From Planctomycetota bacterium (GTDB lineage Bacteria; Planctomycetota; Planctomycetia; Pirellulales; Pirellulaceae): 64,000 bases of DNA. A model generated the notes under the pieces. That model did not search any database. It saw only the letters and a list, made by a program, of their open reading frames with translations, and was not told the DNA's origin. Position numbers and translations under genes: made by a program. The stretch lies in contig JAPLNL010000011.1 of the NCBI GenBank assembly GCA_026692905.1, forward strand, positions 1 to 64,000, read 5' to 3'. Positions 1-10,600 of this stretch are shown here, piece by piece; the first letter of the stretch is position 1, and the number at the start of each line of letters is the position of its first letter.

Positions 1-79
1 GTTTTTGATAACGATCCCTATTGGGAGCGTTAGAGAGTGAAGAGCAAAAAGCAAATGGTCTATTCTGAATACTGAACAA

Positions 80-421
80 ATGTCCGATGATATTCTTGAT
101 CGATTGATGGCCGAGCTTCATCATCGAGTTGCAGAGCTGCCCGAGGGGTCCTACACAACAAAACTACTTCAGGGTGGTATTCCTAAGATGGGAAGCAAAA
201 TCCTGGAAGAGGCCAATGAAGTGATCGAAGCCGCTGGCGAACCTGGTGATGCTGGTGTCGAGCATACGATTCGTGAAGCATGCGATGTGCTGTTTCATTT
301 GTGGGTACTGTTGGCCAGTCGTGGCATCGATGTCGATTCGCTACGTCGCGAGTTGGAACGACGCGAAGGGGTTTCGGGATTGGAAGAAAAACGTAGACGT
401 GGTCAGGGGAGTGCATCGTGA
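80..421 (+). CDS. hisE: Phosphoribosyl-ATP pyrophosphatase
   Basis: This enzyme hydrolyses phosphoribosyl-ATP to phosphoribosyl-AMP and pyrophosphate, the second step of histidine biosynthesis. The 113-residue length is usual for a stand-alone HisE. The sequence carries the family pattern GSYTTKLLQGG (about residues 23-33), then KILEEANEVIEAA with the metal-binding E-E-x-x-E cluster, and a second acidic helix EACDVLFHLWVLL. It overlaps the next gene, hisG, by four bases (GTGA), so the two are almost certainly translated together. No HisI domain is fused to it. Confidence 0.93.
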   Translation: MSDDILDRLMAELHHRVAELPEGSYTTKLLQGGIPKMGSKILEEANEVIEAAGEPGDAGVEHTIREACDVLFHLWVLLASRGIDVDSLRRELERREGVSGLEEKRRRGQGSAS

Positions 422-1281
422 ACGCAGAGGTAAATCATCTTCGAATTGGTATTCCGAGCAAAGGTCGATTGAGTGAGCTTGCGACGGAATTGCTTTTGCA
501 GGCCGGACTCAACTTTCGCCGTCAAGATCGATCGCTGTTTGCTCGTGTCAGCAGTATGCCGGTCGAAATCACATTCTTACGCACGGACGACATACCGACT
601 CTCTGCGCCGAGGGTGCAATTGACTTAGGAATCACCGGTAGCGATTTGGTTCAAGAAGCGAACGCCGAGGTTCAAGTCCGTATGAAGCTTGGCGTGGGAC
701 GCTGCCGACTTGCCATTTGTGTGCCGACACATTCCGACGTGCAGCAGCCAAGTCAGCTTGCAGGCAAAAGGGTTGCAACGAGCTTTCCAAGCACAACCCA
801 ACGATTCCTTGAACAACACGGTGCACCTGTGCATTTAGTAAAGCTCAATGGGTCGGTGGAAGTCATGATTTCATTGGGGGTCGCGGATGCGATCGTGGAT
901 TTGGTTGAAACGGGCAGCACACTTGCTGCGAACCAATTGCGAATTCTTACTGAGATTGGTCAGTACGAGACGGTGTTGATTCAGAGTCCTGCATGCAAGG
1001 ATCAAGTGACTGCGGACCGCATTGTTCGTCGATTGGAAGGGGTCGTGATTGCTCGCGATTATTCGTTGCTAGAGTACAACATTCCGCGGGAAAAATTAGC
1101 TGCAGCGGAAGCGGTCACGCCCGGCTTTACTTCGCCAACGGTAACGAGTTTAGAAGATAGCGGCTGGTGTGCGGTGCGCGCTATGGTCAAGAGCAGCGAC
1201 GTGATTCCTATCATGGAAAAGCTGGAGGCGCTGGGAGCGTTGGCGATTTTAGAAATGTCCATCAACAACTGCCGGCTGTAG
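418..1281 (+). CDS. hisG: ATP phosphoribosyltransferase, long form
   Basis: HisG joins ATP and PRPP, the committed and feedback-inhibited first step of histidine synthesis. At 287 residues it is the long form, with a C-terminal ACT-like regulatory domain from about residue 215 that ends in EMSINNCRL, so no HisZ partner is needed. The PRPP-binding signature reads VDLVETGSTLAANQL at about residue 159. The start is GTG, overlapping the hisE stop by four bases. Another histidine gene, hisC, lies far away at 47938-49005 on the other strand, so the pathway is dispersed. Confidence 0.94.
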   Translation: MNAEVNHLRIGIPSKGRLSELATELLLQAGLNFRRQDRSLFARVSSMPVEITFLRTDDIPTLCAEGAIDLGITGSDLVQEANAEVQVRMKLGVGRCRLAICVPTHSDVQQPSQLAGKRVATSFPSTTQRFLEQHGAPVHLVKLNGSVEVMISLGVADAIVDLVETGSTLAANQLRILTEIGQYETVLIQSPACKDQVTADRIVRRLEGVVIARDYSLLEYNIPREKLAAAEAVTPGFTSPTVTSLEDSGWCAVRAMVKSSDVIPIMEKLEALGALAILEMSINNCRL

Positions 1282-1287
1282 TCGTTT

Positions 1288-1347
1288 AACAGTCAGCCGT
1301 AGTAGGCGTACTGCGTTCTTTTGGTAGTACGCCTACGGCTGACTGTT
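1288..1347. repeat. Palindrome, AACAGTCAGCCG family
   Basis: Two arms, AACAGTCAGCCG and its complement CGGCTGACTGTT, enclose GTAGTAGGCGTAC/GTAGTACGCCTAC and so form a long hairpin directly after hisG. A related, more degenerate arm lies at about 58010-58060. It may act as a transcript end for hisEG, but there is no T-run. Confidence 0.6.
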
Positions 1348-1385
1348 CAACGAGAGTTCTCACCGGACGGCTCGCGTTGTGCCGC

Positions 1386-1632
1386 TACAGGAGGGCGAGG
1401 CCACCGCTGTAAACATCTTTGCAAAGTCAATTCCATTGAAAACCTTAGGGAGGGCGAGGCTCCTGCCGAGCCAACGGTGCAAAGGTTCGGCAGGAGCCTC
1501 ACCCTCCCGAGCAATGAATTGCTTAGGTAAACTTGTTGGAAACATGTTTACAGCGGTGGCCTCACCCTCCCGAGCAATAAATTGCTTAGGTAAACTTGTT
1601 GGAAACATGTTTACCGTGGTGGCCTCACCCTT
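1386..1632. repeat. Dispersed GGAGGGCGAGGC / CCTCACCCTCCC repeat cluster
   Basis: This stretch between hisG and kup has no credible gene. It holds several head-to-head copies of a module of about 70 bases. Typical parts are GAGGGCGAGGCCACC, AGCAATGAATTGCTTAGG, AACATGTTTAC and CGGTGGCCTCACCCTCCC. Two copies at 1500-1630 are nearly identical direct repeats. The same module recurs at 50748-50850, and a fragment lies at 17608-17632. Confidence 0.7.
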
Positions 1633-1769
1633 TCGAGTAGCAAATGCCGGAATTTGGCCAGAAAAGCCCCCTCTTGCGGGTTAGCCTATTGCGTTCAGGC
1701 CTTTGTAGTAGAATGATGTTTCGGTAGCGGAATCATCTGCACGCCCATTTCCTTTGGAAAAATTGCATC

Positions 1770-3996
1770 GTGAGCGAATCGGACGTTAGTCCTGGATCAC
1801 ATGGGGATGCTCCCCAACCATCAACAAACTCTCTAAACAACGAAAATGAATCTCTTCAGATAGTCAGCGATGATTCTCATGCCTCGGGTATGTTCACGAA
1901 AATTCGTGAAGCTTCGGGTACGGTTTATGGCGATATCGGAACTTCGGTTCTTTATACCGTGATGGAGTTGACTCGCGAGACGATACGCCTCAAGAATCAT
2001 CATTTGCCGACGGATCAATTCAATGCCATCGTAGCGCAAGGTGGACCCGATTTAATTGCGGACGATGAAGCGCTTGGCAGTTTAAGTTTGATCTTTTGGG
2101 CGTTGGTATTTCTGACTGTAAAATATGATCTGCTCATCATGAGGGCGGACAATCGGGGTGAGGGTGGTGACTTCGCGCTGTGGGGTTTGTTGCGTGGTCA
2201 TACAGGCAAAATTTTCGGGATAACACTGTTGAGTTTTTTGGTCGCTTCTGCGGCTGGACTTCTTGCCGCGGATGGCATTATCACCCCTGCCATGAGCATG
2301 CTTGGGGCTTATGAACCACTAGGTGATCCTTGGGCGATCATTGCAACACTGGCTAGTCTGTTTGTACTCTTTAAGTCGCAGTGGCGTGGGACGAGCAAGG
2401 TCGGTGGCCTCTTTGGTTGGTTCATGCTGCTCGTTTGGTTTCCCTGGATCGCAGCCAAAGGTTTGCCCTGGGTTCTTTCAACAGTTTCCGGCCATGGGAA
2501 TGTTGGCGATCTTTGGTGTGGTGGTTTTGGCGATCACTGGCGGTGAAGCCAAGTACGCGGACATTGGGCATTTTATGCGCCGCACAAAGAAGCAATGCTG
2601 CGACGGCATGAGTATCGATCCAGAGGATTCAGGCCGAAGACCGGTGATGCTGGCATGGTACTATATTGTGATGCCTTGCCTGTTGATTAACTATGCCGGA
2701 CAAGTCGGCTTTTTGTTGTCAAATGGAGTGCCGCCGAGGGCTAGTACTTTCTTTGCCATGACTCCCAAAATTGTGGGAGCTCCTGCTGCGAACCACCTCA
2801 TCGACATAGCTGACTTGTGCATCGCGGCCTGTGCTGCGTTTATCGCCTCGCAGGCCCTCATCACGGGGATGTTTTCCATCGTCAAGCAAGCGATTGCATT
2901 GGGCTTTGCGCCGCGTCAACTGGTCAGGTACACGAGTCACGAAGCAGAAGGCCAAGTTTACATCCCATCTGTCAACTGGGCCCTCTTTGCAGGCTGTGTC
3001 TTCGCAACCTTGTCGTTTCGGACCGCCAGCAATCTTGCGTCTGCATATGGTATCGCTGTGACAGGCACGATGTGGATCACCACGGTTATGTTCGGATACG
3101 TAGCCTACTATCGTTGGGACTGGAAACTGTGGCATGTCTTGGCAATATGCTTACCGATTCTCACGATTGATATGCTCTTTTTCTTTAGCAACTTGACCAA
3201 GTTTGCGAGCGGTGGCTATTTCCCAATCGCAATCGCAACGGTGCTCGTCGTCATCATGGTCACATGGCAGTGGGGACGCTCGCAAATGGCGAAAGCGTTT
3301 TATGACTTTGGTTTTCGCGAAGGCAAGAAGATCGACTGGCTCGTGATGCTTCGAGATAAAGTCGATGAGATTCAAATCGCAATCGATGAAAACTTGCCTT
3401 TGGCCAGGACGCTTATCCAAGGGAGACGTCGATTGGTTGAGAGCGATCGAGCGGCCGTCTTCCTGTGTTCGCAACCGATTCGGACGCTCGAGGATTACAC
3501 GCCAGTGACGCTGCGAGTGTTCCTCAAAAAGTATGGCGTGCTTCCATCACATGTGACTCTATTTCATATCAATCAAATTTCAAGTTCGACCTATGACAAT
3601 GCGAATCGCTATGAAGTCATTAAGCTTGGCAACGATATTTATGCTGTCAATGTTACCTACGGTTACATGGAGCAGACCGATATTCGAGGAGCCTTAAAGG
3701 ATTTGCAAAGGCGAGGAAAAATCAATATTGCGGCAGAACGTTGGATTGTCGAAGTGGGCGAAGAAGAAATCATCAGTCAACCCGATCTGCCATTGCTCCA
3801 AGCCATACGGATCGAAATGCTTCGTTGGGTGCTGCGTTTGTCAGCTCCAGCTCACAAATACTACGGACTAACCTACGACGCGGGCGTTTCGAAGGAGTTG
3901 ATTCCGATTGTGTTTGGACGCAATGGAGTTCGTATCCGACTGCCAGAGCTTGAGGTTATGTCGGACCAGAATCCGACCCAGAGCGTAATGATTTAG
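1770..3996 (+). pseudogene. kup: Kup-family potassium uptake transporter, interrupted by a frameshift
   Basis: Kup proteins are multi-pass membrane K+/H+ symporters. The N-terminal part reads in one frame (1770-2546) and carries the family segment GTVYGDIGTSVLYTV, the pattern RADNRGEGG and ADGIITPAMSML. The rest reads one base later (about 2470-3996), with VVLAITGGEAKYADIGHF, multiple membrane segments and the hydrophilic C-terminal domain. The switch lies within GGTTTGCCCTGGGTTCTT (about 2460-2477). Removing one G from the GGG run would join the frames as LPWFFQQFPAMGM. The joined protein would be about 741 residues with all expected parts, so either the break is recent or it is a base-calling error. 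The GTG at 1770 gives a hydrophilic N-terminal tail of about 45 residues. Confidence 0.85.
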
Positions 3997-4463
3997 CCGA
4001 TAGGCGCTAGCCCCGGTTCTCGACGAAGGTCGAGCAATTAAAAAACCGAGGCTAACACCCAACGGATAATTGAACGGTAAGCAGTGATCGTCACTGGCCA
4101 CTCAACCCAAGTGGAAATGCCGTCGCTTTGCGACTCTCGTTTCGTATGGTTATCCCTCTCCACGGATTGCATCCGTGGCTATCAAATGCCACTGCTCCGC
4201 AGTTCAAGACCATTCACATTAGCCGCACGGCGTTAGACGCGGTTCTCATCGCATGTCGAGCGATCAACGACCATCGGGTTGTTTGCGTGGCATTTTCATC
4301 CTCAAAAAAATGGGAATTGCCGCTTTCCGGGTTGACGGTGGTCCGTTACTCTGACAATTGCGGCCGGGCAAAAAGCGATCCCGACCTGCATGAAGAATTC
4401 GCAAAGTAAATGATTTCCCGAATGCTCGGTTTCGTAAGGCCGGCCAACGACTGAAAGAGATTT
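3997..4463. other. Intergenic stretch with imperfect inverted repeats
   Basis: I see no gene here. At about 4006-4055 an inverted repeat pairs GCTAGCCCCGGTT with AACCGAGGCTAAC, and could act as a terminator for kup. Related fragments (GGCGCTAGCC, GGCTAACGCCC) occur at about 42133 and 34290. Around 4125-4185 lies CGTCGCTTTGCGACTC followed by CACGGATTGCATCCGTGG, a pair of small palindromes. A related stretch lies at about 10950-11010. Confidence 0.5.
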
Positions 4464-6788
4464 ATGAAATTCAAGTTCCCAATTGTGATCATCGACGAAG
4501 ATTTTCGGTCCGGCAATGCGTCGGGACTAGGAATCCGGGCGTTGGCGGAAGCCATCGAACGCGAGGGAACTGAGGTTGCTGGCGTGACCAACTACGGAGA
4601 TCTTTCCCAATTTGCACAGCAGCAAAGTCGGGCTTCGGCCTTCATCCTCTCCATTGACGATGATGAATTCGCATCGGACGAAACGATGAAGTCGGCGCTG
4701 GAAAACTTGCGCAAATTCATTGCGGAAATCCGGTTCAAGAATTCGGATATTCCAATCTTTCTTTACGGCGAAACACGGACTTCACGGCACATCCCAAATG
4801 CGATTCTTCGTGAGCTCCATGGTTTTATCCATATGTTTGAGGATACGCCTGAGTTTGTAGCACGACACATCTTGCGAGAGGCCAAGGCATACACGGACGG
4901 GTTGGCGCCTCCCTTTTTTCGAGCCTTGGTGGATTACGCACAAGATGGATCGTATTCTTGGCACTGTCCCGGCCACTCCGGAGGCGTGGCTTTTCTCAAG
5001 AGCCCAGTGGGGCAAATGTTCCACCAGTTCTTCGGCGAGAACATGTTGCGAGCCGACGTCTGCAACGCGGTCGAAGAGCTCGGTCAACTGCTTGACCACA
5101 CCGGCCCCGTCGCCGCCTCCGAGCGAAACGCAGCTCGAATTTTTGGAGCAGACCACTGCTTCTTTGTAACCAACGGTACCTCAACTTCCAACAAGATTGT
5201 TTGGCACTCGACCGTTGCCAGCGGTGACATTGTGGTCGTCGACCGTAACTGCCACAAATCGATTTTGCACTCGATCATCATGACGGGTGCAGTGCCTGTG
5301 TTCCTAACCCCAACGCGAAACAACTTGGGGATCATCGGTCCGATTCCGCTCGATGAATTTCGGCTGGAGAATATCCAAAAGAAAATTGAGGCCAATCCGT
5401 TTGCGCGCGAAGCACAAGCCAAGCACCCAGACCGTAAGCCACGTATCCTAACGATCACGCAAAGCACCTACGATGGAATCATCTACAACGTAGAAACGCT
5501 GCGCAAGTTGTTGGATGGCCAAATCGGCACGCTTCATTTCGACGAAGCCTGGTTGCCTCATGCGGCTTTCCATGAGTTCTACAAGGATATGCACGCGATC
5601 GGTCCAAACCGACCGGCTCCTTCGGATTCGATGATCTTTGCGACCCACTCGACCCACAAACTCTTGGCTGGTATTTCCCAAGCCTCGCAGATTTTGGTGC
5701 GCGAGCCGACCAACAAGAAGCTTGACCGCAACACGTTCAACGAAGCCTACCTGATGCACGTTTCCACTTCGCCGCAGTACGCGATCATCGCATCCTGCGA
5801 CGTGGCAGCCGCCATGATGGAACCACCTGGAGGAACAGCTCTGGTTGAGGAGTCGATCATGGAAGCGATCGATTTCCGCCGAGCCATGCGCAAAGTTGAC
5901 GATGAATGGGGCAGCGATTGGTGGTTTAAGGTCTGGGGACCAGATCAGTTGGTAGAAGAAGGGATCGGCGAGCGCGAAGACTGGATGCTCCGAGCCGATG
6001 AAAATTGGCATGGCTTCGGCAATCTTGCATCTGGCTTCAACATGCTCGACCCGATCAAGGCGACGGTCATCACGCCTGGCCTCGACGTCTCAGGTCATTT
6101 TGCGGAAACAGGTATCCCTGCATCGATCGTGACTAGGTACTTGGTCGAGCATGGTGTTATCGTCGAAAAGACCGGCTTGTACTCGTTCTTTATTATGTTC
6201 ACGATTGGTATTACCAAGGGACGTTGGAACACGTTGCTCAGTTCCTTGCAGCAGTTCAAGGATGACTACGACAAGAACCAACCGATGTGGAAGATCTTGC
6301 CTGAGTTCTGCCAGCAGTATCCACGCTACGAAAAGACCGGTCTGAAGGAATTGTGCCGACAGATTCACGAAACCTACAAGAAACATGACGTGGCGCGGGT
6401 GACCACCGAGATGTACTTGTCGCCGATGCAACCCGCCATGAAGCCATCGGATGCATTCGCAATGATGGCCCACGATGAAATCGACCGAGTGGAAATCGAT
6501 GACCTAGAAGGACGAGCGACCGCGGTCTTGTTGACACCATATCCACCGGGGATCCCGCTATTGATTCCGGGCGAGAGGTTTAACAAAACGATTGTTGAGT
6601 ATCTTCAGTTTGCGAGCATGTTCAACGAAAAGTTCCCAGGCTTCGACACGGACATCCACGGATTGGTCGAGGAAGAACTCGAAGGTGGCAAGCGTCGGTA
6701 CTACGTCGACTGCGTTCGCATCGACGAACCCTTGCCGGTTTCCAAGAAATCGGAAAAGGAAAGAGAAAAGATCGCACTCAAGGTTTGA
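4464..6788 (+). CDS. Orn/Lys/Arg decarboxylase, arginine-decarboxylase-like
   Basis: This is a fold-type I PLP-dependent decarboxylase of the large bacterial Orn/Lys/Arg family, acting in the cytoplasm to make a polyamine or agmatine. Residues 1-140 form the receiver-like wing domain. The PLP lysine is K399 in THSTHKLLAGISQ, and the upstream GTSTSNKIVWHS and VVVDRNCHKSI match the cofactor pocket. The C-terminal domain continues to residue 774, in the range of AdiA, CadA and LdcC. By memory of those sequences the core reads most like AdiA (arginine), but substrate specificity cannot be fixed by eye. No antiporter gene of the acid-resistance type is adjacent, which favours a biosynthetic role. 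The start has upstream GAAAGAG at good distance. Confidence 0.88.
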   Translation: MKFKFPIVIIDEDFRSGNASGLGIRALAEAIEREGTEVAGVTNYGDLSQFAQQQSRASAFILSIDDDEFASDETMKSALENLRKFIAEIRFKNSDIPIFLYGETRTSRHIPNAILRELHGFIHMFEDTPEFVARHILREAKAYTDGLAPPFFRALVDYAQDGSYSWHCPGHSGGVAFLKSPVGQMFHQFFGENMLRADVCNAVEELGQLLDHTGPVAASERNAARIFGADHCFFVTNGTSTSNKIVWHSTVASGDIVVVDRNCHKSILHSIIMTGAVPVFLTPTRNNLGIIGPIPLDEFRLENIQKKIEANPFAREAQAKHPDRKPRILTITQSTYDGIIYNVETLRKLLDGQIGTLHFDEAWLPHAAFHEFYKDMHAIGPNRPAPSDSMIFATHSTHKLLAGISQASQILVREPTNKKLDRNTFNEAYLMHVSTSPQYAIIASCDVAAAMMEPPGGTALVEESIMEAIDFRRAMRKVDDEWGSDWWFKVWGPDQLVEEGIGEREDWMLRADENWHGFGNLASGFNMLDPIKATVITPGLDVSGHFAETGIPASIVTRYLVEHGVIVEKTGLYSFFIMFTIGITKGRWNTLLSSLQQFKDDYDKNQPMWKILPEFCQQYPRYEKTGLKELCRQIHETYKKHDVARVTTEMYLSPMQPAMKPSDAFAMMAHDEIDRVEIDDLEGRATAVLLTPYPPGIPLLIPGERFNKTIVEYLQFASMFNEKFPGFDTDIHGLVEEELEGGKRRYYVDCVRIDEPLPVSKKSEKEREKIALKV

Positions 6789-6924
6789 TGTTGGAGCGTA
6801 GCCTTTCGGCGGCCGATTTCGTGGAAGTCGGTTTAGCACATCAAGAATGTTGCGACCGTTGGGCACAAGGCCCTCGTTCGCTCTAGCCCGAGCAGCTAGA
6901 ACGAAAAGAACACTTCGGATAAAG

Positions 6925-6957
6925 AAAAAACCCTGTAGTTCTCAAGGTAAAACAGGG
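6925..6957 (-). terminator. Intrinsic terminator downstream of tRNA-His
   Basis: On the minus strand CCCTGT pairs with ACAGGG across a loop of about 15 bases and is followed by TTTTTT. It sits 12 bases past the tRNA 3' end. The A-rich other side also lets it serve the plus-strand decarboxylase transcript weakly. Confidence 0.6.
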
Positions 6958-6968
6958 CTTTTACCAAG

Positions 6969-7043
6969 GGTGATAGAGGGGGCTCGAACCCCCGACCTGC
7001 GGAACCACAATCCGCCGCTCTAACCAACTGAGCTACTACCACC
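6969..7043 (-). tRNA. tRNA-His (anticodon GTG)
   Basis: On the minus strand a full cloverleaf can be drawn. The acceptor is GTGGTAG/CTATCAC, the D-arm begins GCTCAGTTGG, the anticodon arm is GCGGA-TTGTGGT-TCCGC, and the T-loop is GGTTCGAGCC. The anticodon is GTG. The extra 5' G (position -1) opposite discriminator C73 is the identity element of bacterial tRNA-His. The CCA end is not encoded; the next bases read CTT. Confidence 0.95.
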
Positions 7044-7170
7044 ATGTCTCGAAAAGTTTAGTAGGTTCAAGCAAGTCCGTCAACTGCTAGCCCCCAAAGC
7101 AAACCTGGGCGGAAGCCCACGGCCTCCGGAAAAAATGCTGCAACGCGGCTATCATAATGCCCCCGTTGGG

Positions 7171-7393
7171 GCAACGCTGTAAAGTATTTCAGGACGGCTG
7201 GGGCTTGCCCCTCCGTCCGCAGCTTTGGTGTTCTAGATTCACTCCGCCCGACCTCGCACCTCCGGATTCGTCGCAGCGGCTTTGGCGGTGCGACGAAACC
7301 GGAGGTGTCATTTTCATCACTCGGCCAATTAGAACACCAAAGCGGTGTCCGGTCGGGACGAGCCCGAGCCGGACAAAGCGACAAATATCAAAA
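7171..7393. repeat. Long dispersed palindromic repeat, copy A
   Basis: An element of about 220 bases begins GCAACGCTGTAAAGTATTTC and ends CGACAAATATCAAAAG. It contains nested complementary segments: CTTTGGTGTTCTA with TAGAACACCAAAG, and CACCTCCGGATTCGTCGC with GCGACGAAACCGGAGGTG. Copies lie at 33786-34146 (same orientation, with an insertion) and 46210-46402 (inverted). It sits just upstream of the large cytochrome gene. Open frames through it are by-products of the repeat. Confidence 0.75.
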
Positions 7394-7641
7394 GCGAACC
7401 CAGGGCTATCGGCGTGTGTGCCGTTGGCACATTTCAAAAAACGCCGCAATGCGGCGATCATAATGCCCCCACGGGGCTCTTCACCCTCCCCTCGCTTCGT
7501 TCGACACTCCCAGGGGGATGGTTTCTCAACCTGATGATCTCCAAGACCTTACGATCTCCGAGGGTGGGTAGAGTATACTTTTCCATCAGGCCTTCCCATC
7601 AACAAAGCCGACGAATGCTTCCCTTCTCAATCATCGTTTCT

Positions 7642-10600
7642 ATGAACTTACGCAAATCCAACCTCGTGAACTTTTGCTTTGTTTTCTTCGTCGCATTTGT
7701 TGTTTTTCAGCAAAATGCTTTAGCGCAATCGCTCGAACAGGACCTAAAGCGTTTTTCGATCAAAGAACTTGCGGAAATGGCAAAACGCCATGGCGATCCA
7801 GCACGCGGTGCCATCACGTTTTTCCAACCCTCCATGTCGTGCTCCAAATGCCACTCCGTCGGCGAGGGTTTGCAAATCAGCCTGGGGCCAAATCTCGCCA
7901 ATGCCAAAGAACCGCTCTCAAACGAAGGCATCGTCGAAGCCGTTCTCGATCCCTCCAAGTCCATCCGAAAAGGATTCGAATCCGCCAGCGTCTTAACGGC
8001 GGACGGCGAAACTATTACCGGCTTGCTAGTCGAGCGAAGCGAATCCAAAGTCGTCTTGCGCGATGGCAACAATCAACTGCTTACCGTCCTCAAGAACGAT
8101 ATTGAGAGCTTTGTCAATCAAACGCAATCGATCATGCCAGCTGGACAAATCAATCAGCTTGGCAGTCGCCAGCAATTTTTCGATCTGATTGGTTACTTGA
8201 TTGAGATTCGAGATGGCGGTATCCAACGCGCCAAAGAATTGCAACCATCCGAGTCACTCATCACATTGAAACTGCCTGAATACGAAGACCATATCGACCA
8301 CGCAGGCTTCATTCGAGATCTAGACGACAAGTCCCTGAAACGTGGAGAAGCCATCTATCAACGAGTCTGTGGTAACTGTCACGGTACCAAAGAGCAAGCT
8401 GGTTCGCTCCCAACCGCCATGCGATTTGCAGAGGGCAAGTTCAAGAACGGTAGCGATCCTTTGTCCATGTATCGCACTTTGACGCGAGGATTCGGTTTCA
8501 TGCCAGCGCAAACTTGGATGGTGCCATCGCAAAAATACGACGTGATCCATTATCTTCGAGAAACCTATCTACGACCTCATAATCCTTCCCAGCTCGCGCC
8601 GATAGATTCAGCCTATCTCGCTGCGTTGCCCAAAGGAGACACGCGAGGACCAGAACCGAGCAAAATCGAAGCGTGGAGCGCAATGGACTATGGTTCGAGC
8701 TTAACTCACTGCTACGAGACTCCGGTCGGTTCCCTCAACATCGCTTACAAAGGGACCGCGGTCAGACTCAATTCAGGGGCAGGTGGTGTCTCTCGCGGTG
8801 ATCAGTGGATGATTTTCGATACCGATACGCTTCGAGTTTCGGCAGCGTGGCATGCCGTAGAAGGGGACAAAGGTTCGCGGTTCATCGACTGGCGAGACAT
8901 CCAGCTCAACGGCGAGCATCAGATCCATCCAAAGGTTAGTGGGCATGTCGTGTTGGCCAACGGAAACGGTCCAGGCTGGGCAGAACCAGTGTCCGGATCG
9001 TTTGTTGATGATCAACGCGTTGAGGGACGCGATAAACGACGCTATGGACCACTGCCAAAGCAATGGGGCAAATACCATGGCCAGTATCACTATGGCGCCA
9101 AAGTCGTCTTTGCGTATTCGATTGGAAATACGGAATTGCTTGAGTCGCCAAGTTCGCTTGCTGCTGCCGATGGCAAGCGGAACGTGGCCTTTTTGCGAAC
9201 GTTCAATATCGGCCCACGCGATCGCGATCTTGTACTGCAACTTTCCGAGACCGCGGAGAACGGTTTCAAGGAAACCATTGGCGACAAAGCAACGCCGATG
9301 GCAGTACTCACATCGAACTTGGCCGCAGGCGTTTCACCGGTCACTCAGAAAATCTCGTGGTCCAATGAAGATCAACGGTTGAAAGTAACGATCCCAGCAG
9401 GCCGAGAAGCCATCCAATTTTCGCTCTGGATAACGGAGTTTGAACCGGAGACGAAAACCAACTTTAACACACTCGTAAAGTCGCTAGCAGCAGAACTCGC
9501 GGATGCCTCGCTGGATCTTTCTGCGTTGACGCGTGGCGGACCAGCCAGTTGGCCTCAAATATTGGAGACCAAGGTTGTTACGTCGTTTGACAAGGGCCCA
9601 TTTGCAGTCGATGTCTTAACGGCTCCTGATTCGAACCCGTGGTTGGCTCAAATGCGTTTCTCCGGACTCGATTTCTTTGCCGATGATAGCATGGCCATTT
9701 GCACATGGGATGGAGACGTTTGGCACGTGCGGTTTGCGGACGATGGAGTCTTAAAGTGGCACCGTATCGCATCGGGTCTCTACCAACCTCTTGGCTTGAA
9801 GATCATTCGTGAAAAGATTTATCTGACGTGCCGAGACCAGCTAGCAATTTTGCATGATTTGAATGGTGATGGCGAAACCGACTTTTACCAATGCTTTAAC
9901 AATGACCACCAAGTCACCGAGCACTTTCATGAGTTTGCGATGGGGTTGCAAGTTGACGAGGCGGGTAATTTTTACTACGCCAAGTCGGGTCGACATGCTT
10001 TGGTCGCTGTGGTTCCTCAACATGGCACGTTGCTTCGTGTGCCACCGGACGGATCACGTACCGACATTATTGCGACGGGCTTTCGTGCGGCCAACGGTGT
10101 CTGCCTCAATCCAGATGGTTCGTTTGTCGTAACCGATCAGGAGGGCTTCTGGAACCCGAAGAACCGAATCAATTGGGTAACACTTAATCCATCAGGCAAA
10201 CCCAACTTTTATGGCAACATGTTTGGCTATCACGACGTAACCGACGAATCCGATTCCGCGATGGAGCCTCCCTTGTGCTGGATTACTAATGCGTTTGATC
10301 GTTCGCCGGCGGAGTTGCTTTGGGTTGATAGTCCTCGGTGGAAGTCGCTCAACGGCAGTTTACTCAACTTGTCCTATGGCTATGGCAAGGTGTTTTCTGT
10401 TTTGCATGAGCAAGTTGATGGCAAGCGACAAGGCGGCATGATTGAGTTGCCAATTCCGGCGTTTCCAACGGGAGTCATGCGAGGTCGTTTTCGTTCCCAA
10501 GACCAGCAGTTGTATCTGTGCGGGATGTTCGCATGGGCCGGGAACGCAACGAGCCCTGGTGGGCTTTATCGACTGAGAGCTACGGATCAACCGATGGTCT

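Noticed and set aside
1690-1769. c-di-AMP (ydaO-type) riboswitch before kup
   Set aside because: Potassium transporter genes are sometimes preceded by it, but the conserved core sequences could not be found here.
2455-2500. Programmed frameshift in kup
   Set aside because: No slippery heptamer with a downstream pseudoknot is evident and Kup proteins are not known to use frameshifting; a mutation or read error is simpler.
6789-6930. Small frames after the decarboxylase
   Set aside because: Short, without a ribosome-binding site or recognisable composition.
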